A stretch of 9,892 nucleotides of DNA from DASPKS01 sp035628035 (GCA_035628035.1 DASPKS010000085.1:1-9892), one strand, 5' to 3'; shown: positions 1-6,939, counted from the stretch's first letter. A program made the numbers and translations. Notes: generated by a model not told the origin, from the sequence alone.

Positions 1-1
1 C

Positions 2-262
2 CCCTTCACGCCACCGATGGCGCGGAAGGTGCTCGGCCACTTCCGGCAGGCCCCCGTCGCCGACGGCCCCGCGCTCACCGAGCGCGAGCGGGAGGTGCTT
101 CGCCTGCTCGCCGACTGCCACACCCAGCGCGGCATCGCCGAGGCGCTCTTCCTCAGCCCGCACACGGTAGACACCCACCTCCGCCGCATCTACGAGAAGC
201 TCCACGTGCGGACGGCCCCCGCGGCCGTCTCGAAGGCGCTCCGCGAGCGGCTCATCCGCTGA
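2..262 (+). CDS. LuxR/NarL-family response regulator, C-terminal part (5' end outside window)
   Basis: DNA-binding output end of a transcription regulator. The frame is open to the window edge, giving 86 visible residues, so the ATG at 17 is probably internal and the gene begins upstream. After a linker reading PPMARKVLGHFR, typical of the receiver-to-HTH junction in NarL/FixJ regulators, comes a GerE/LuxR helix-turn-helix. It starts at LTEREREVLRLLA, and the recognition helix is SPHTVDTHLRRIYEKLHVR, close to the family consensus. Known of the family: a phosphorylated N-terminal receiver controls dimerisation and promoter binding; that receiver is not visible here, so the protein could instead be another LuxR-type regulator. 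The hybrid kinase encoded at 2271-5279 lacks an output domain and is a conceivable partner, but it is about 2 kb away on the other strand and nothing in the sequence links them. The 137 bp after the stop hold no recognisable gene. Confidence 0.85.
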   Translation, partial: PFTPPMARKVLGHFRQAPVADGPALTEREREVLRLLADCHTQRGIAEALFLSPHTVDTHLRRIYEKLHVRTAPAAVSKALRERLIR

Positions 263-385
263 CGGCTCGGTTCGTCTCGGACAGGATCTAGGTGGACGCA
301 GATTGGCGGAATCGCGGGATGGCGGCGCACGTGGCGCGCCCTCTACGTTCGCGGGTAGCGAACCACGCGCTCGTCTCTCAACGCG

Positions 386-392
386 AAGGAGG
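386..392 (+). promoter_or_regulatory. Perfect Shine-Dalgarno sequence for the T9SS cargo gene
   Basis: AAGGAGG lies 7 nt before the ATG at 400. It decides the start: the same frame is open further upstream from a GTG at 292, but the ATG at 400 has this ribosome-binding site and is followed directly by a signal peptide. The other complete genes of the window have no comparable sequence, as is common in Bacteroidota-related bacteria. Confidence 0.85.
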
Positions 393-399
393 TGCTGCC

Positions 400-1761
400 A
401 TGACCCGCTTTGCTACGTCTCTTTTCTTTTCGCCGGCTGGCCGGCTTCTGCTCCTCTTTCCGGCCGTGTGGCTGGTCGGGCTCCCCGCCGCCCGCGCGCA
501 GGTGACGTCGGTCGTCTCGGGGACCGAGCTGACCATCTTCGGCGACGCCGGCAACGACGCGATCACGGTCACCAGCGAGGGCGGACTCGTCAAGATCAAT
601 GGGCAGGACCCCACCACCGGACCGTTCCCGAGCAACCAGCTTACGTTCATCCGCGCCGAAGGCGGGGATGGGAACGACGACATCAACCTCTCCGCTGTAA
701 CCCCGGCGCACTTCGGGAACGTGGCGACCGTCGAAGTCGCTGGCGAGGGGGGCAATGACGACATCGTCGGCAGTTCGTTGGACGACGAGACGTTCCACTA
801 TCCCGGCGACGGCGCCGACACCGTGGACCTCGGAGAAGGCGAGGGCGACCAGGGGTACGTGACGGGGAGCCCCGCGCAGGACTTCTGGATCGTCCACCCG
901 ATTCCGGGCCCCGGCGGCGGCTACGTGCTCGAAGTCGACGCCGGGCCGGGAGACCTCGTGCACTTCACGCACGCGGGCGCGGGCGGCACGGTGAGTGGCA
1001 ACACGGAGGCCGGGAACGACCGGGTAGACATTGAGATGCTCGGGGGGCTGTTCAGCATCTTGCTGGAAGGGGTCGAGCTGGACGGGGACGATGGGCAGGA
1101 CGAGGTGTTCGTCACGCCCCCGCTCCAGCCGGGCGAGGTCGAGGTGCGCGAGCCGGAGCCGCTCTCCTTCGAATGGGCCATGCGGCTGATCTCGGGCGGC
1201 GGCGGGATTCCCCCGGAGGCGCAGGTCGGTGGCGGTGGGCCGGTCTTTCTGGGACGCAACTTCGAGACCCTCCGCTCCCTCTACGCGGGCGTCTTCCGCA
1301 TCGTCCCGCTGGTGGACGTGGCGCAGAACCACACCGGCATCAGCAGCGCCGACACCCTCGTGGTGGACGTGCTGGGGCTGCCCTACACCCAGAGCGGCAA
1401 CCAGATCCTCGTGCAGGGCCGCGCGCCCATCACGCACAACGGCTACGAGGTCGTCCTCTTCGTGTCGTGGACGGCGGCGGAGGAGCAGCCCACGTCCTCC
1501 GGCAGTGCGCTCTCGGCCGCGTTCCCCAACCCGTTCTCGACCTCGGCCGCGATCACGCTCGCGGTGGCGCGCCCGCAGCGCGTCCGCGTAGCACTGTACG
1601 ACCTGCTGGGCCGCGAGGTCGCCGTCCTCCACGACGGGCTGCTCCCGGCGGGGGAGCAGACGTTCGAGGTGAGCGGAGCGGGGCTCCCGTCGGGGGTGTA
1701 CGTCGTCCGCGCCGAGGGGGAGGCGTTCACCGCCGCGCGGCGCGTCGCGCTCGTCCGCTGA
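400..1761 (+). CDS. Secreted protein with Gly/Asp/Asn-rich acidic repeats and T9SS type-A C-terminal sorting domain
   Basis: A 453-residue exported protein. Residues 1-33 are a signal peptide: a short charged start, the hydrophobic stretch LLLLFPAVWLVGLPA, and likely cleavage after ARA before Q34. Residues about 40-240 are acidic and beta-rich, with recurring turns such as GDAGNDAI (48-55), GGDGNDDI (88-95), GEGGNDDI (115-122), EAGNDRVD (203-210) and DGDDGQDEV (228-236). These resemble the GGxGxD calcium-binding (RTX) nonapeptide but are scattered rather than tandem, so calcium binding is only a possibility. Residues about 240-365 are not recognised. Residues 369-453 form a typical T9SS type-A sorting domain: FPNPF motif, then a VRVALYDLLGREV strand, and SGVYVVRAEG near the end. 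By family knowledge the protein crosses the inner membrane by Sec and the outer membrane by T9SS, to be released or anchored at the surface. No catalytic domain is recognised; an adhesin or matrix role would be a guess. Its stop abuts the stop of the opposite-strand gene at 1762. Confidence 0.88.
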   Translation: MTRFATSLFFSPAGRLLLLFPAVWLVGLPAARAQVTSVVSGTELTIFGDAGNDAITVTSEGGLVKINGQDPTTGPFPSNQLTFIRAEGGDGNDDINLSAVTPAHFGNVATVEVAGEGGNDDIVGSSLDDETFHYPGDGADTVDLGEGEGDQGYVTGSPAQDFWIVHPIPGPGGGYVLEVDAGPGDLVHFTHAGAGGTVSGNTEAGNDRVDIEMLGGLFSILLEGVELDGDDGQDEVFVTPPLQPGEVEVREPEPLSFEWAMRLISGGGGIPPEAQVGGGGPVFLGRNFETLRSLYAGVFRIVPLVDVAQNHTGISSADTLVVDVLGLPYTQSGNQILVQGRAPITHNGYEVVLFVSWTAAEEQPTSSGSALSAAFPNPFSTSAAITLAVARPQRVRVALYDLLGREVAVLHDGLLPAGEQTFEVSGAGLPSGVYVVRAEGEAFTAARRVALVR

Positions 1762-2028
1762 TCAGCAGGCGAGCGCGGCGTCGGTCCGCTCGAACACCGT
1801 GAGGGCGTCGTCGATGAAGCGGCGCGCGGCGCGCTCGGCGTGGGCGGCCGTCCCGAACTGGCCGCCGGAGCGGTGGAGCGGGAGCCCCTGGTGCGCGATG
1901 GTGTAGCCCACCGAGCCGTCCCCGAAGCGTCCGTGGCAGGGGCGGACCTCGATGGAGAAGCCGCGGTGGCGGAGGAGCACGCGAAGGGGCTCGCGGAGGA
2001 GGGCGGAGGGGGAGGGGAGGGCAGGCAT
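1762..2028 (-). CDS. Small conserved-looking hypothetical protein (88 aa)
   Basis: Function not recognised. The 88-residue product starts MPALPSPSALLREPL and ends in a helical, charged tail (AAHAERAARRFIDDALTVFE). Its middle reads as a small alpha/beta domain with FSIEVRPCHGRFGDG and GYTIAHQGLPLHRSGGQFGT; it has no signal peptide or membrane segment and has Cys at 31 and 88. Reasons to believe it is real: the composition is balanced and protein-like, unlike the Arg/Pro/Ala-only shadow frames on the other strand, and it fills the gap exactly up to the preceding gene's stop. The start at 2028 is chosen because in-frame sequence upstream becomes Arg/Pro-rich and would run through the hairpin at 2215-2248; no Shine-Dalgarno sequence is seen. 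It lies downstream of the hybrid kinase gene on the same strand, separated by 242 bp including that hairpin, so it is probably transcribed separately. Confidence 0.65.
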   Translation of the reverse strand: MPALPSPSALLREPLRVLLRHRGFSIEVRPCHGRFGDGSVGYTIAHQGLPLHRSGGQFGTAAHAERAARRFIDDALTVFERTDAALAC

Positions 2029-2270
2029 CGAAAGGGAGATCGTCGGGGCGCTGGGCGGACTAAAACAACCCCTGCGCCGCCGGCGGAGAATCCCGCTCTG
2101 GGGCGGGTGAATGGCACAGCGCGGCGTCACTCGCCGCGCAGAATGCGTTCGCCGGGCGGAGGCGGGGGCCGCCGATGTCGAACTGAGACGACAGCGATTC
2201 CCGCCCTGAGACACCGAAGGCCGCGCTCCGAGTGGGGCGCGGCCTTCGTATTGAGACCCTCGGAGGTCGG
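2029..2270. other. Intergenic region between hybrid kinase and small gene
   Basis: 242 bp without a convincing gene. It holds the GC hairpin at 2215-2248, an A/T-rich island at 2061-2068 (TAAAACAA on the plus strand) about 33 nt before the start of the small minus-strand gene, and three copies of YTGAGAC at 2183, 2206 and 2251. The A/T island is a possible promoter element for the small gene, but no recognisable -33/-7 or -35/-10 pair could be assigned. The Arg/Gly-rich frames crossing it look like non-coding products of high GC. Confidence 0.5.
2215..2248 (-). terminator. Strong GC stem-loop downstream of the hybrid kinase gene
   Basis: CGAAGGCCGCGC (2215-2226) and GCGCGGCCTTCG (2237-2248) are perfectly complementary over 12 bp. 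The pairing can extend through T-G, C-G and C-G to a GAGT loop, giving a 15-bp stem. It begins 22 nt beyond the stop of the minus-strand kinase gene, where a transcription terminator is expected. There is no clear T-tract after it on the minus strand, so it is either a tract-less terminator or an RNA-stabilising 3' structure. Orientation is inferred from the neighbouring gene. Confidence 0.6.
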
Positions 2271-5200
2271 TCAGGAGGCGGCGATGGCCGCGCCGTCGGG
2301 GGTACCGAGCTGGGCGCGGAGGGCGTCGAGTGCGTGGGCGGCGACGACGCGGAAGCGGCGGGCGTCGGCGTCGACGCGGGCGGCGAGGGGGCCGGCCTCG
2401 GCGAGGCGGTTCGTCCGCGCGAGCGCCTCCAGCTCGGCGCACAGCCCCGAGAGCGCGTGCGCCCCGAGGATCCCCGTCGACGACTTCAGCTTGTGCACGG
2501 CCTTCGCCACGTCGAGCGCGTTGTTCGCCGCCATGCCGGCGCGGATCTGGTCGAGGAGGAGGAGGTCGGCGCGGAGGTAGCTGGCGAGGACCTCCTCGGC
2601 GAAGCCGGGGTCGGCCACGCCCGTCAGCTCCCGGAGGTGGCGCTGGATGGCGGCCGCCTGCGCCTCGGCCTCCTCTGTGGACACGGCCGGCACGGGCTCG
2701 GGGGCCGGCGGCGGTGCAGCGGGCGCAGGTTCAGGAACAGGTCGAGAAGGCGGCGCGGCCGCTGCGGCCGGTGCGGGCGGCGGAGCGGCCGGCGGGGGAA
2801 CCACCGGGGCCGCCGGCGCAGGCGTGGATGGGGCCGCCGGAACGACGGGTGGAGCGGGGGCGACCGGGGCCGGGCGCGATGGAGCGGGCGGGGGGGCCGC
2901 CGGCGCTTCCGTCTCCGGGCGCATCGACTTCGGCCCGATGAGCGAGTTGAGGTCGAGCGTCGCCGGGGCGCGCTCGGTGGGCGCCGGCACAGCGGGTCGC
3001 TTCGGCTTCTCCTCGGCGGGCCGCCGCGCCACCACGATGCGCACGCACTTCTCCAGCGCGGCGGCGAGGTCCTCGTAGCGGACCGGCTTCGGGATGTAGT
3101 CGTCCATCCCCGCCGCGATGCACCGCTCGCGGTCGCCCTGCATCGCGTTCGCCGTCATGGCGACGATGCGGGGGCGCTGTTCGCGGGGGAGGTTCTGGCG
3201 GATGCGCCGGCTCGCCTCGATGCCGTCCATCTCCGGCATCTGCACGTCCATCAGGATGACGTCGTAGCCGGTGAGCTCGAGGGCCTTCAGCACCTCCAGC
3301 CCGTTGGCTGCCACGTCGGCCTGGTAGCCGAGGCGCTCGAGCATGCGGAGGGCCACCTTCTGGTTGACCGCGTTGTCCTCAGCGAGGAGGATGCGCAGCG
3401 GCGGCGCGGCCGTGGGACGCTCGGCTACGGGCGGAGCCACGGATACCGGCGCAGGCGGCGGGGCGCTCGCTGGCGGGTCGGCGGGAGCGGGGACCACCGG
3501 CGGCGCGGCCGGCGGCGCGGCCGGGGCTTCGTCCGGAGCAGCGGGCAGGGGGGACGCCGGCGCGGCCTCGGCGGGGCGCTCGCCGGCGGGCAGCGCGCGG
3601 AGCCGCTCGGCGAGGCGCTCCTGCGTGGCGGCCACGTTCGAGAGGACCTCGAAGAGCTGCGCCTGCTTGATTGGCTTCGAGAGGACGGCGTCGAGGAGGC
3701 CGCCGGCACGGAGGCGGTGCCCGATGGAGGAGAGCATCACGAGGGGGCACTCCCGCGTGGCAGGCCGCGCGCGGAGCGCCTCGGCCAGCGCCATCCCATC
3801 CATCTCCGGCATCTGCATGTCGAGCAGCGCCATGTCGTAGCGGTCCCCCGCGTCGAGCCATGCGAGCGCCTCCTCGGCCGACGCGCACACGTGGGGCTTC
3901 ATCCCCCACTTCCGCGTCTGTGCAACGAGGATCTTCCGGTTCGTCTCGTTGTCGTCGACGATGAGCACGCGCTTCCCTTCGAGCGACGGCTGAACGCCCT
4001 CGAACGAGGGGCGGTCCGGAAGCGTGCCCTCCTGCACGAGCGCGGTGAAGTGGAACGCGCTGCCGACGCCGACCTGGCTCTCGACCCACATCGTCCCGCC
4101 CATGAGCTCGGCGAGGCGGGAGCTGATGGCGAGGCCGAGGCCGGTCCCCCCGTACTTCCGCGTCGTCGAGGAGTCCACCTGCGAGAACGACTGGAACAGC
4201 CGGTCGAGGCGGTCCTCTGGGATGCCGATGCCGGTGTCGCGGACGGTGAAGGCGAGCTCGTGGAGCGCCCGCCCCGGCGACCCCTTCGCCGAGCGCGTCT
4301 CGACGGTGACGACGACCTCGCCGCGCTCGGTGAACTTCACGGCGTTGCCGAGGAGGTTCACGAGCACCTGGCGGAGCCGCGTCACGTCGCCCACGATCGC
4401 CTCGGGGACGCCGTCGCCGAGGTGGTACGCCATCTCGAGCCCCTTCTCGGCCGCCTTCGGCGCAACGAGGTCGAGCGCCTCCTCGATGCACTGCCGGAGC
4501 TCGAATGGCTGCTCCTCCAGCTCGATCTTGTCGGCCTCGATCTTCGAGAAGTCGAGGATGTCGTTGATGATGGTGAGGAGGCTGTCGCCGGAGACGCGGA
4601 TGGTCTCGACGTAGTCCCGCTGCTCCTCGGTGAGGCCGGTCTCGGACAGGAGGCTCGTCATCCCGATGACGCCGTTCATCGGGGTGCGGATCTCGTGGCT
4701 CATCGTCGCGAGGAACTCGCTCTTCGCCTTCGCGGCCACCTTCGCCGCCTCCATCGCCGCGCGGAGCTCCTCGACCACCTCCATCCGGCTCCGGAGGATG
4801 AAGTAGCCGAGGATGGCGATGGCGCTGAGCGTCGAGAGGTACGTCAGCCGCGACACCTGCGGCTCCTCTACGAGGAAGGCCACCGACGCCGTCGCCGCCA
4901 CGACGAGGACGGCGTACCACCCCAGGTGCGTCGGCTTCCGGAAGCCGACGGCGCACCCGAAGATGACCAGCATCATCCCGAACGTGGTGTTGACCGAGAG
5001 GTCGTTGAGGTACGTGAGCCACACCTGCCACCCCGAGACCACGTAGAACAGCGCGTAGATGCCGAGGAGCGCGTTCCGCCGGAACCACTCGTGGACGAAC
5101 GTGAGCCCCACGAGGGCGAGGCACGCCAGCCCCACCCCCGCGCGGAGGAACAGCGGGTCGGCGATCCCGGGCTCGGCGATCCGGTACAGCGGCCCGAACG

Positions 5201-5279
5201 CGAGGATGACGATGCCGCCCACGAGGAGCAGCACGCGGTAGAGCTTGAGGTTCAGCGGGGGCGACGGATCGGCGGACAT
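2271..5279 (-). CDS. Membrane hybrid sensor histidine kinase (6 TM - HisKA - HATPase - REC - REC - HPt)
   Basis: A 1002-residue BarA/ArcB-like multi-step phosphorelay kinase. Six likely membrane segments lie at about 15-33, 45-63, 70-90, 97-113, 119-137 and 147-163, with short loops and no periplasmic or PAS sensor domain. A helical linker leads to HisKA with phospho-acceptor H195 in SHEIRTPMNG. The ATPase shows the N-box NLLGNAVKFT (308-317), G1 DTGIGIP (348-354) and GGTGLGL (377-383). Receiver 1 has D442/D443, phospho-site D487 (LLDMQMPEMDG) and K535. Receiver 2 has E634/D635, D678 (LMDVQMPEMDG), T709 and K731. The C-terminal HPt has H929 in AVHKLKSSTG. Pro/Ala-rich tethers occupy about 568-626 and 752-866. 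All relay residues look intact, and no output domain is present, so phosphate must pass to a separate regulator. The start at 5279 (MSADPSPP) is preferred over an in-frame ATG at 5465, because the 62 extra residues are Arg/Gly-rich and precede the first membrane segment; no Shine-Dalgarno is seen. The signal sensed is unknown. Confidence 0.93.
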   Translation of the reverse strand: MSADPSPPLNLKLYRVLLLVGGIVILAFGPLYRIAEPGIADPLFLRAGVGLACLALVGLTFVHEWFRRNALLGIYALFYVVSGWQVWLTYLNDLSVNTTFGMMLVIFGCAVGFRKPTHLGWYAVLVVAATASVAFLVEEPQVSRLTYLSTLSAIAILGYFILRSRMEVVEELRAAMEAAKVAAKAKSEFLATMSHEIRTPMNGVIGMTSLLSETGLTEEQRDYVETIRVSGDSLLTIINDILDFSKIEADKIELEEQPFELRQCIEEALDLVAPKAAEKGLEMAYHLGDGVPEAIVGDVTRLRQVLVNLLGNAVKFTERGEVVVTVETRSAKGSPGRALHELAFTVRDTGIGIPEDRLDRLFQSFSQVDSSTTRKYGGTGLGLAISSRLAELMGGTMWVESQVGVGSAFHFTALVQEGTLPDRPSFEGVQPSLEGKRVLIVDDNETNRKILVAQTRKWGMKPHVCASAEEALAWLDAGDRYDMALLDMQMPEMDGMALAEALRARPATRECPLVMLSSIGHRLRAGGLLDAVLSKPIKQAQLFEVLSNVAATQERLAERLRALPAGERPAEAAPASPLPAAPDEAPAAPPAAPPVVPAPADPPASAPPPAPVSVAPPVAERPTAAPPLRILLAEDNAVNQKVALRMLERLGYQADVAANGLEVLKALELTGYDVILMDVQMPEMDGIEASRRIRQNLPREQRPRIVAMTANAMQGDRERCIAAGMDDYIPKPVRYEDLAAALEKCVRIVVARRPAEEKPKRPAVPAPTERAPATLDLNSLIGPKSMRPETEAPAAPPPAPSRPAPVAPAPPVVPAAPSTPAPAAPVVPPPAAPPPAPAAAAAPPSRPVPEPAPAAPPPAPEPVPAVSTEEAEAQAAAIQRHLRELTGVADPGFAEEVLASYLRADLLLLDQIRAGMAANNALDVAKAVHKLKSSTGILGAHALSGLCAELEALARTNRLAEAGPLAARVDADARRFRVVAAHALDALRAQLGTPDGAAIAAS
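2682..2912 (-). repeat. Pro/Ala-rich low-complexity tether inside the hybrid kinase
   Basis: Encodes kinase residues about 790-866, built almost only of Pro, Ala, Val and a few Ser/Thr/Glu, between receiver 2 and the HPt domain. A shorter similar stretch (residues 568-626, 3402-3578) joins the two receivers. Such sequence is expected to be disordered or extended and to let the HPt swing between receivers. The DNA is a degenerate GC-rich repeat, prone to length change and to assembly errors. Confidence 0.75.
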
Positions 5280-5463
5280 CGAGGGGCGGTCTTGGCGGGG
5301 GAGACAGGCGCCGCCGGCGGGTAGATTCGAACCGGGGCGGGGGCGCTTGCGTATCGGCCGCCCCCCGCGCTGGCTCGATTTGACGGGCCGGACGGGCGCG
5401 CCCGCGTTCCCTTCAAAAGCCGCGCCCGCACGGGCGCGCGTTCTGGCTCTCGCCCCGCTCGCC
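5280..5463. promoter_or_regulatory. Divergent intergenic region between hybrid kinase and rlmD-like gene
   Basis: 184 bp separating two divergently transcribed genes, so promoters for both should lie here. No consensus promoter pair could be assigned with confidence. A TTGAC at 5380-5384 on the plus strand lacks a TATAAT-like partner at the right distance. The right half carries GC-rich inverted repeats (see 5394-5438). Placement of the two promoters is inferred from gene orientation only. Confidence 0.45.
5394..5438. repeat. GC-rich inverted and direct repeats in the rlmD leader
   Basis: A perfect 10-bp palindrome GGGCGCGCCC sits at 5394-5403. It is followed by a stem-loop of CGCGCCCG (5421-5428) and CGGGCGCG (5431-5438) around the dinucleotide CA; ACGGGCGCG occurs directly repeated at 5392 and 5430. 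The hairpin ends 25 nt before the ATG at 5464. It could be an operator, an mRNA leader structure, or only a by-product of the base composition. Confidence 0.45.
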
Positions 5464-6939
5464 ATGCCCGATTCCGCCGTGCCGACCCCGGCCCTGCCCG
5501 CGCCCGCCGACGCCGTCCGCGGGGCCGTGCTGGAGCTGCGGCTGGAGAAGTTCGCCGACCGGGGGAAGAGCCTCGCCCGCCTCGGCGGGGCGGACGGCCA
5601 GGGCGGGTTCGTCGTGTTCGTCGAGGGGGGGGTGCCGGGCGACCTCGTCCGCGCGCAGGTGCGGAAGCGGAAGGGGAGCTACGCCGAGGCGCGCATCGTC
5701 GAGGTCGTCGAGCCGAGCGCGCTCCGGGCGGTCCCACGCTGCCCGTACTTCGGCCCCTGCGGCGGGTGCAAGTGGCAGCACGTGGCCTACGGCGCCCAGC
5801 TCGAAATGAAGCGGCAGGCTGTCGAGGAGGCGCTCACGCACACGGGAGGGTTCGACCTGGACAAGCTCGGCGTGGCGGTGCGCCCCACGCTCGGGGCCGA
5901 GGAGCCGTGGTATTACCGCAACAAGATGGAGTTCTCGTTCTCGGCCGACCGCTGGCTCACCGAGGCCGAGATCGGCTCGGGCGGCGCGTTCGACCGCGAC
6001 TTCGCCCTCGGCCTCCACATCCCTGGCCGGTTCGACAAGGTGCTCGACCTCGACACGTGCTTCCTCCAGAGCGCGTGGAGCGCGCGCCTCGTCAACGGCG
6101 TCCGCGCGTTCTGCAAGGCCGAGGGGTGGACGCCCTGGGATACCCGCCGCCAGCGCGGCTACCTCCGCCACCTCGTCGTCCGCACGCCCGAGCACACCGA
6201 CGAGCGGATGGTTGTCCTCGTGACGAGCCACGCCGACGCGGAGCGGATGGACGCCTTCGCCGCGTTCCTCCGCCGCGACTTCCCGGAGGTGACCACGCTC
6301 GTCAACGCGATCAACGGCGGCGTGGCGCAGACGGCCTTCGGCGGAGAGTTGATCACCGTGTTCGGGCCGGGCATCGTCCACGACCGGATCGGGGGGCTCA
6401 CGTTCGAGATCGCCCCCAACGCGTTCTTCCAGACGAACACCCTCCAGGCGGAGCGGCTCTACGAAGTCGCCGCCGCCTTCGCCGACCTCCGCCCCGACGA
6501 CCTGCTCTATGACCTCTACTGCGGCGCCGGGACGATCTCGCTGTTCGTCGCGCCGCGCGTGCGGTACGTCGTCGGTGTGGAGCTGATCGAGGCCGCCGTC
6601 GCCAACGCGCGCGTCAACATGGTGGAGAGCGGCGTGGACAACTGCACGTTCGTCGCGGGCGACATGCTCAAGCTGTTCACGCCCGCCTTCGTCGAGGAGT
6701 TCGGCCGGCCCGACGTGGTCATCGTGGACCCGCCCCGCGCGGGGATGCACCCGAAGGTGGTCGAGGAAGTGGGGCGGCTCCGGCCCGAGCGGCTCGTGTA
6801 CGTCTCGTGCAACCCCCAGACGCAGGCGCGCGACCTCGCCCTCCTCGGCGACCGCTACCGGATCGAGGCCATCCAGCCGGTGGACCTCTTCCCGCACACG
6901 CACCACATCGAGAACGTCGTCGCGCTGCGGGCGGCGTGA
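5464..6939 (+). CDS. rlmD: TrmA/RlmD-family 23S rRNA (uracil-C5)-methyltransferase
   Basis: A 491-residue SAM-dependent enzyme expected to methylate C5 of a uracil in 23S rRNA (U1939 in E. coli numbering for RlmD). An N-terminal TRAM RNA-binding domain spans about 17-83. A [4Fe-4S] site is indicated by C93, C99 and C102 in CPYFGPCGGC, with C199 (DLDTCFLQ) as the likely fourth ligand, matching the RlmD pattern. The catalytic domain shows FFQTN (Q323), the SAM motif YDLYCGAGTISLF (349-361), GVELIE (371-376), VDPPRAGMHP (421-430), the nucleophile C449 in VYVSCNPQTQARDL, and the closing PVDLFPHTHHIENVV with general base E483. Length fits the family. The start at 5464 is chosen because the preceding in-frame residues are Arg/Gly-rich and overlap the divergent intergenic region; no Shine-Dalgarno is evident. 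Family assignment is near certain. The exact target base (U1939, U747 or both, as in RlmCD) cannot be told from sequence alone. Confidence 0.93.
   Translation: MPDSAVPTPALPAPADAVRGAVLELRLEKFADRGKSLARLGGADGQGGFVVFVEGGVPGDLVRAQVRKRKGSYAEARIVEVVEPSALRAVPRCPYFGPCGGCKWQHVAYGAQLEMKRQAVEEALTHTGGFDLDKLGVAVRPTLGAEEPWYYRNKMEFSFSADRWLTEAEIGSGGAFDRDFALGLHIPGRFDKVLDLDTCFLQSAWSARLVNGVRAFCKAEGWTPWDTRRQRGYLRHLVVRTPEHTDERMVVLVTSHADAERMDAFAAFLRRDFPEVTTLVNAINGGVAQTAFGGELITVFGPGIVHDRIGGLTFEIAPNAFFQTNTLQAERLYEVAAAFADLRPDDLLYDLYCGAGTISLFVAPRVRYVVGVELIEAAVANARVNMVESGVDNCTFVAGDMLKLFTPAFVEEFGRPDVVIVDPPRAGMHPKVVEEVGRLRPERLVYVSCNPQTQARDLALLGDRYRIEAIQPVDLFPHTHHIENVVALRAA

Noticed and set aside
292..399. Upstream in-frame extension of the secreted-protein gene from a GTG at 292
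   Set aside because: It would put 36 Arg-rich residues before the signal peptide and ignore the perfect Shine-Dalgarno before the ATG at 400.
343..1632. Long minus-strand frame opposite the T9SS cargo gene
   Set aside because: Arg/Val/Glu/His-rich low-complexity product without domains; the plus strand here has a Shine-Dalgarno, a signal peptide and a sorting domain.
2682..2912. Possible tandem repeat or mobile element signal from the GC-rich repetitive bases
   Set aside because: The repetition comes from Pro and Ala codons of the kinase linker; there are no fixed-length units and no flanking inverted repeats.
2232..5324. Very long plus-strand open frame (about 1030 codons) opposite the hybrid kinase
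   Set aside because: Its product is almost only Arg, Gly, Glu, His, Leu and Val without any domain, and it lies exactly antisense to a kinase gene with all its motifs. It is an effect of GC-rich third positions in the kinase gene.
5320..5345. GATTCGAACC (GGTTCGAATC on the minus strand), resembling a tRNA T-loop
   Set aside because: The bases on either side do not form a T-arm stem in either strand, and no anticodon arm or acceptor stem was found at the expected distances. Not a tRNA or a convincing att remnant.
5380..5412. TTGAC as a sigma-70 -35 box for the methyltransferase gene
   Set aside because: There is no TATAAT-like element 16-18 bp downstream, only GC-rich sequence, so it is not listed as a promoter.
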